A DNA stretch of 64,000 nt from Sandaracinobacteroides saxicola (GTDB taxonomy: Bacteria > Pseudomonadota > Alphaproteobacteria > Sphingomonadales > Sphingomonadaceae), in the NCBI RefSeq assembly GCF_014117445.1, contig NZ_CP059851.1:1674001-1738000 (forward strand), given 5' to 3'. Under the pieces are notes generated by a model, which worked only from the letters and a program-made list of their open reading frames with translations, was not told the DNA's origin and did not search any database. The position numbers and the translations under genes were made by a program. Each line of letters begins with the position of its first letter. Positions within the stretch are counted from its first letter, which is position 1. This document shows, in pieces, positions 60,646-64,000 of this stretch.

Positions 60646-61548
60646 ATGTCGCTTACCATCGCCATCACCGGGGGCACCGGCTTTGTCGGCAGCCATGTGC
60701 TCGATGCGGCGCGGGCGGCGGGGCACGGGCTGCGGGCGCTGACGCGGCGCCCGCAGCCGGCGCGGGACGGCGTGGTCTGGGTTTCGGGACTGGCGGAGCT
60801 TTGCGACGGCGTCGATGTGCTCGTGCACATCGCCGGGGTGACCAATGCGCGGACAATGGCCGAGTTCGAGGCGGGCAATGCCGGGCTGACGCGGGCGGTG
60901 CTGGCAGCTGCGGCGCGGGCCGGGGTTGAGCTGATCGTGCATGTCTCCTCGCTGGCGGCACGGCGGCCGGACCTGTCGGTCTATGGCGCGTCGAAGGCCG
61001 CGGCGGAGGCGGTGGTGAGCGCCGGACCGGCGCGTTGGGCGATGCTGCGTCCGCCCGGTGTCTATGGACCGCGCGATACCGAGATGCTGGCGTTGTTCAA
61101 GGCGGCCCGCGTCGGGATCGTGCCCGTGCCGGATGCGCGGGGCAGCCTGATCCATGCGGTCGACCTGGCGCAGGCGCTGCTGCGGCTGGCGGAGGACATG
61201 GCAGGGCCTGCGCTGGTGGCGGGCCAAGTCTTCGAGATCGATGATGGCGCGGGCGGCCATCACCACAGGGACATTGCCCGTGCCGCCGGCGCGGCGCAGG
61301 GACGGCAGCCGATGGTGGTGACAGTGCCGCACTGGGGCCTGCGGGCAGCGGCGGGCGTGGCGACGGCAGCGGCCCGGCTGCGAGGGCGGTTGCCGACACT
61401 GAGTTTCGACCGCGCCGGCTATCTGGCACATGACTGGTGCGCGGATGCGGCGCCGCTGAGAGCGGCGGTGCCGTGGACGCCCCGGTTCGCGTTGCGGGAG
61501 GGCATGGCGGACACCGCGCGCTGGTACAGCGAGGCAGGGTGGCTGTGA
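60646..61548 (+). CDS. NAD(P)-binding SDR, probable ceramide reductase
   Basis: 300 residues. The atypical SDR begins SLTIAITGGTGFVGSHVLDAA with the nucleotide-binding GGTGFVG, has HVSSLAARRPDLSVYGASKAAAEAVV with the YGASK pair, and PPGVYGPRDTEMLALFK. Proteins of this NDUFA9-like type next to serine palmitoyltransferase in Caulobacter reduce 3-keto-ceramide (CerR). The position directly upstream of ACP and SPT supports that role here. The assignment is by context and fold, not by a unique motif. Confidence 0.75.
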   Translation: MSLTIAITGGTGFVGSHVLDAARAAGHGLRALTRRPQPARDGVVWVSGLAELCDGVDVLVHIAGVTNARTMAEFEAGNAGLTRAVLAAAARAGVELIVHVSSLAARRPDLSVYGASKAAAEAVVSAGPARWAMLRPPGVYGPRDTEMLALFKAARVGIVPVPDARGSLIHAVDLAQALLRLAEDMAGPALVAGQVFEIDDGAGGHHHRDIARAAGAAQGRQPMVVTVPHWGLRAAAGVATAAARLRGRLPTLSFDRAGYLAHDWCADAAPLRAAVPWTPRFALREGMADTARWYSEAGWL

Positions 61549-61588
61549 GCGTCCGCACTTCTGCCGCAATCGGCGGGCAACAGGCGGC

Positions 61589-61822
61589 ATGACCGAGATC
61601 CTGCCGCGCCTCTATGAGCTGATCGAGCCGTTCAACAAGAAGGGCATCGCGCTTACGCCTTCGACAAGCTTTGCCGACGATCTGGAGCTGGACAGCCTGA
61701 CGGTGATGGACCTGGTGGCCAACATCGAGGATGAGTGGGACATCAACATGCCCTTGAACCTGCTGCCGGACCTGGAGACGATCGGCCAGCTGGACGAGGC
61801 CGTGGGGCGGTTGAAGGCGTGA
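61589..61822 (+). CDS. Acyl carrier protein of sphingolipid synthesis
   Basis: 77 residues. Ser36 in LELDSLTVMDLV is the phosphopantetheine site; FADDLELDSL and EWDIN complete the helical bundle. Its stop overlaps a possible GTG start of the SPT gene, which is the known arrangement for the dedicated ACP that supplies the acyl group in Sphingomonas and Caulobacter. Confidence 0.92.
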   Translation: MTEILPRLYELIEPFNKKGIALTPSTSFADDLELDSLTVMDLVANIEDEWDINMPLNLLPDLETIGQLDEAVGRLKA

Positions 61823-61827
61823 GCGGC

Positions 61828-63027
61828 ATGGTGCGCAACCATGTCGACCTGCTGGACAAGTTCGACGGTTATCGGGGTGAACATCAGGCGCTGATCGATG
61901 CCGGGTTGAATGACCCGTTCGGCGTGGTGATGGAGCGGGTGCTGGGGCCGACGCGCGCGGTGATCCGCGGGCGGGAGACGATCCTGGTCGGCACCTACAA
62001 CTATATGGGCATGACGTTCGACCCGGACGTGATCGCCGCCGGGGAAGCCGCGCTGCGCGACTTCGGGGCGGGATCGACGGGCAGCCGGGTGCTGAACGGC
62101 ACCTTTGCCGGCCACATCGGCGTGGAGGACGCGCTGCGCGATTTCTATGGCATGGCGCATGCGATGGTGTTCTCGACCGGCTACCAGGCCAATCTGGGGA
62201 TCGTCAGCACGCTTACCGGCAAGGGAGATTATATCGTCCTGGACGCCGACAGCCACGCCAGCATCTATGATGGCTGCAAGCTGGGCAATGCCGAAGTCGT
62301 GCGGTTCCGCCACAACAACGCCGATGACCTGGACAAAAGGCTGGGGCGGTTGCCGGCCGGGGCGGGAAAGCTGGTCATCCTGGAGGGCGTCTATTCGATG
62401 CTGGGCGATGTCGCGCCGCTGCCCGACCTGGTGGCGGCAGCGCGGCGGCACGGCGCGACGGTGATGGTGGACGAGGCCCATGCCATGGGCTTTTTCGGCG
62501 AGCATGGCCGGGGCGTGTATGAGGAACAGGGGGTGGCCGACGACGTCGATTTCGTGGTCGGCACCTTCAGCAAGTCGGTCGGCACGGTCGGCGGCTTCTG
62601 CGTTTCCAACCATCCGAAGTTCGAGATTTTGCGGCTGGTGTGCAATCCCTATCGCTTCACCGCCAGCCTGCCGCCGGCGGTGGTGGCGTGCGCGGAGGCG
62701 AGCATCCGCAAGCTGATGACCGCACGCGAGAAGCGGGAGCGGCTGTGGGCGAACAGCCGGGCGCTGCATGCCGGGCTGGTCGCGGCCGGGTTCCGGATGG
62801 CGACGGAACATTGCGAGAGCGCGATCATCGCCGTGCTGATGCCCGACCAGGAAAGCACCGCCGCGATGTGGAGCCGCCTGCTCGACCTTGGCATCTATTG
62901 CAACATGAGCCGGCCACCGGCGACTCCGGCGGGTGTTTACCTGCTGCGCTGTTCACTGAGCGCGGAACACAGCATCGGCGAGGTGGAGACGATCGTTGAC
63001 AGGTTTGTGACGGCGCGCGCGATGTAA
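61828..63027 (+). CDS. spt: Serine palmitoyltransferase
   Basis: 399 residues. A PLP alpha-oxoamine synthase that joins serine and an acyl thioester to 3-ketosphinganine. His143 stacks on PLP, Asp215 and His218 (VDEAHAMGFFGEHGRG) hold the cofactor, and Lys249 (VVGTFSKSVGTVGGF) forms the aldimine. The intervals agree with the known Sphingomonas enzyme, shifted by a constant 16. An ATG at 61828 or GTG at 61819 (overlapping the ACP stop) is the start; upstream frame belongs to ACP. Complete and apparently functional. Confidence 0.95.
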   Translation: MVRNHVDLLDKFDGYRGEHQALIDAGLNDPFGVVMERVLGPTRAVIRGRETILVGTYNYMGMTFDPDVIAAGEAALRDFGAGSTGSRVLNGTFAGHIGVEDALRDFYGMAHAMVFSTGYQANLGIVSTLTGKGDYIVLDADSHASIYDGCKLGNAEVVRFRHNNADDLDKRLGRLPAGAGKLVILEGVYSMLGDVAPLPDLVAAARRHGATVMVDEAHAMGFFGEHGRGVYEEQGVADDVDFVVGTFSKSVGTVGGFCVSNHPKFEILRLVCNPYRFTASLPPAVVACAEASIRKLMTAREKRERLWANSRALHAGLVAAGFRMATEHCESAIIAVLMPDQESTAAMWSRLLDLGIYCNMSRPPATPAGVYLLRCSLSAEHSIGEVETIVDRFVTARAM

Positions 63028-63276
63028 TTTTGTTGCCGGACCGAAATCTTGACGAATTTTCAATTTTTGTTTTTCCTGGCGTTGTTTTTGCTACGATAAA
63101 TTGCCTGATCGTGCTCTTTTCCCGACACGCCGCCCAGCGGCTGTTCTGCGACTGGATGACGATATGTGTCGCTGACGCAATATTTTTACCGCCAGATCAG
63201 ATCAAGTGGACTTTATTGCCATATTGGTTATCACAGGGTCGGCCATTTTGCAAGTGTTTTCGCATGGCGCGGCTGT
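63028..63276. other. AT-rich intergenic region between convergent spt and crp-like genes
   Basis: 249 bases with visibly lower GC than the surroundings and several T runs. No tRNA, no convincing hairpin terminator and no open frame with family similarity was seen. Confidence 0.5.
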
Positions 63277-63993
63277 TCAGCCCTGCTCCCGCTCCACGAT
63301 GGCACGCAGGCCGCGCCGGTCGAGAATGGCGATGCTGCCGTATCGCGCGTCGATCAGCCCGGCTTCCTCGAAGGCGCGGATATGTTTGCCCACCGTGTTT
63401 CGGCTGAGCGCCGCGGCGCCGGCCAATTGTTCGTGGGTGCACAGGAAGCTGGCCGGCGGATCGACCTTGAACAGCCGGTGCCGCCAGCCGCCCAGGCGCA
63501 GGATGGTGGCGGCCACCCGACGCACGCTGCTGCTGATCAGCAGGTCCGAGTGCGCTCCTGCGGTGGTGGTGAAGATCTCGGTCATGCCGATCATCATGCA
63601 TTGCCACTCCGCCGGATGTTCGGCCAGCCGCGCCAGCAACGCCGGCCGCCGCAACGCGCCGAACAGGGAATCGCCATAGGCCGTCGCCGACCCCATGCGC
63701 TTTCCGTTCATCACAGGCGCCTGCCCCCACCAGCTTCCGGGCAGACCGAAATGGCCGATGCCGATATCGGCGGCGCTGATGCCCGACACGAACATCATCT
63801 GGCCGGACCCCACGCAGTAAAGCGCGCCTTCAGTGTCGCCGGCATGGGTGATGCCACTGCCCGCGGGATAGCGGCGCCATTCGAGCCGCTCGACCATCCA
63901 GAGGCGGAAGGGCGCCGGACAGGCGGCAAGCCAGCCCTGCCGCGAGACGACATCGACAGCCGCCTCGATTGCAGCAGAACCTTCCCCGGACAT
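63277..63993 (-). CDS. Crp/Fnr family transcriptional regulator
   Basis: 238 residues. The cyclic-nucleotide-binding-like barrel is YPAGSGITHAGDTEGALYCVGSGQM, with FGLPGSWWGQAPVM, and the winged helix is FLCTHEQLAGAAALSRNTVGKHIRAFEEAGLI near residues 188-220. No Fnr cysteines are seen at the N-terminus. Its ligand is unknown. Convergent with spt; the start is seven bases from the window end, so its promoter is not visible. Confidence 0.87.
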   Translation of the reverse strand: MSGEGSAAIEAAVDVVSRQGWLAACPAPFRLWMVERLEWRRYPAGSGITHAGDTEGALYCVGSGQMMFVSGISAADIGIGHFGLPGSWWGQAPVMNGKRMGSATAYGDSLFGALRRPALLARLAEHPAEWQCMMIGMTEIFTTTAGAHSDLLISSSVRRVAATILRLGGWRHRLFKVDPPASFLCTHEQLAGAAALSRNTVGKHIRAFEEAGLIDARYGSIAILDRRGLRAIVEREQG

Positions 63994-64000
63994 GCCCCAC

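Overview
The window is GC-rich, densely packed chromosomal DNA from an alphaproteobacterium, most probably a member of the Sphingomonadales. The evidence is a serine palmitoyltransferase with its own acyl carrier protein, two proteins with PEPxxWA-type C-terminal sorting signals, a TonB-dependent receptor, and a circularly permuted (two-piece) tmRNA gene of the alphaproteobacterial type. Many neighbouring genes share ATGA or GTGA stop/start overlaps, so several operons can be read directly.

Left third (1-23.4 kb): the end of an anion permease, then a carbohydrate locus (1.0-11.5 kb) with a GH10 xylanase, a GH27 enzyme, a beta-helix protein, a uronate dehydrogenase-like enzyme, an SMP-30 lactonase, an enolase-superfamily dehydratase, an RraA-like protein and an FAD oxidase. 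Two copies of an AATTGGT-N3-ACCAATT-type palindrome sit at its promoters and suggest one shared regulator. Next come a nitrilase divergent from a TonB receptor, an acyl-CoA ligase/GST pair, a YceI-cytochrome b561-YceI operon, a SapC protein, a second FAD oxidase, and phaR divergent from a thiolase.

Middle (23.4-38.2 kb): two small membrane proteins, then an unusual minus-strand cluster of a glycosyltransferase, a bacterial nitric oxide synthase oxygenase, a B12-type radical SAM protein with a CX4CX2C motif, and a sugar-nucleotide epimerase. Housekeeping genes follow (DUF1285-Nudix-CCA transferase; gmk-fumC-sspB). The tmRNA gene lies directly upstream of sspB, the adaptor for tmRNA-tagged proteins. 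A GT4 glycosyltransferase and a PEP-CTERM protein complete this part.

Right part (38.3-64 kb): the transcription/translation core on the minus strand, in the order tRNA-Trp, secE, nusG, rplK, rplA, rplJ, rplL, rpoB, rpoC. The usual contiguous order is broken twice: by a regulator/PEP-CTERM pair between rplA and rplJ, and by a Gp37/TcmP island, a SIMPL protein and a PLP enzyme between rplL and rpoB. Each fragment has its own candidate promoter or terminator. A three-hairpin element occurs behind rplL and behind tRNA-Gly, with a third, oppositely oriented copy next to a 26-bp perfect inverted repeat between tRNA-Trp and tRNA-Gly. The window ends with tRNA-Tyr, rlmB, gshA, rsmE, a sphingolipid cluster (reductase-ACP-SPT) and a Crp-like regulator. 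All coordinates, motifs and hairpins were read by eye; no database search was run.
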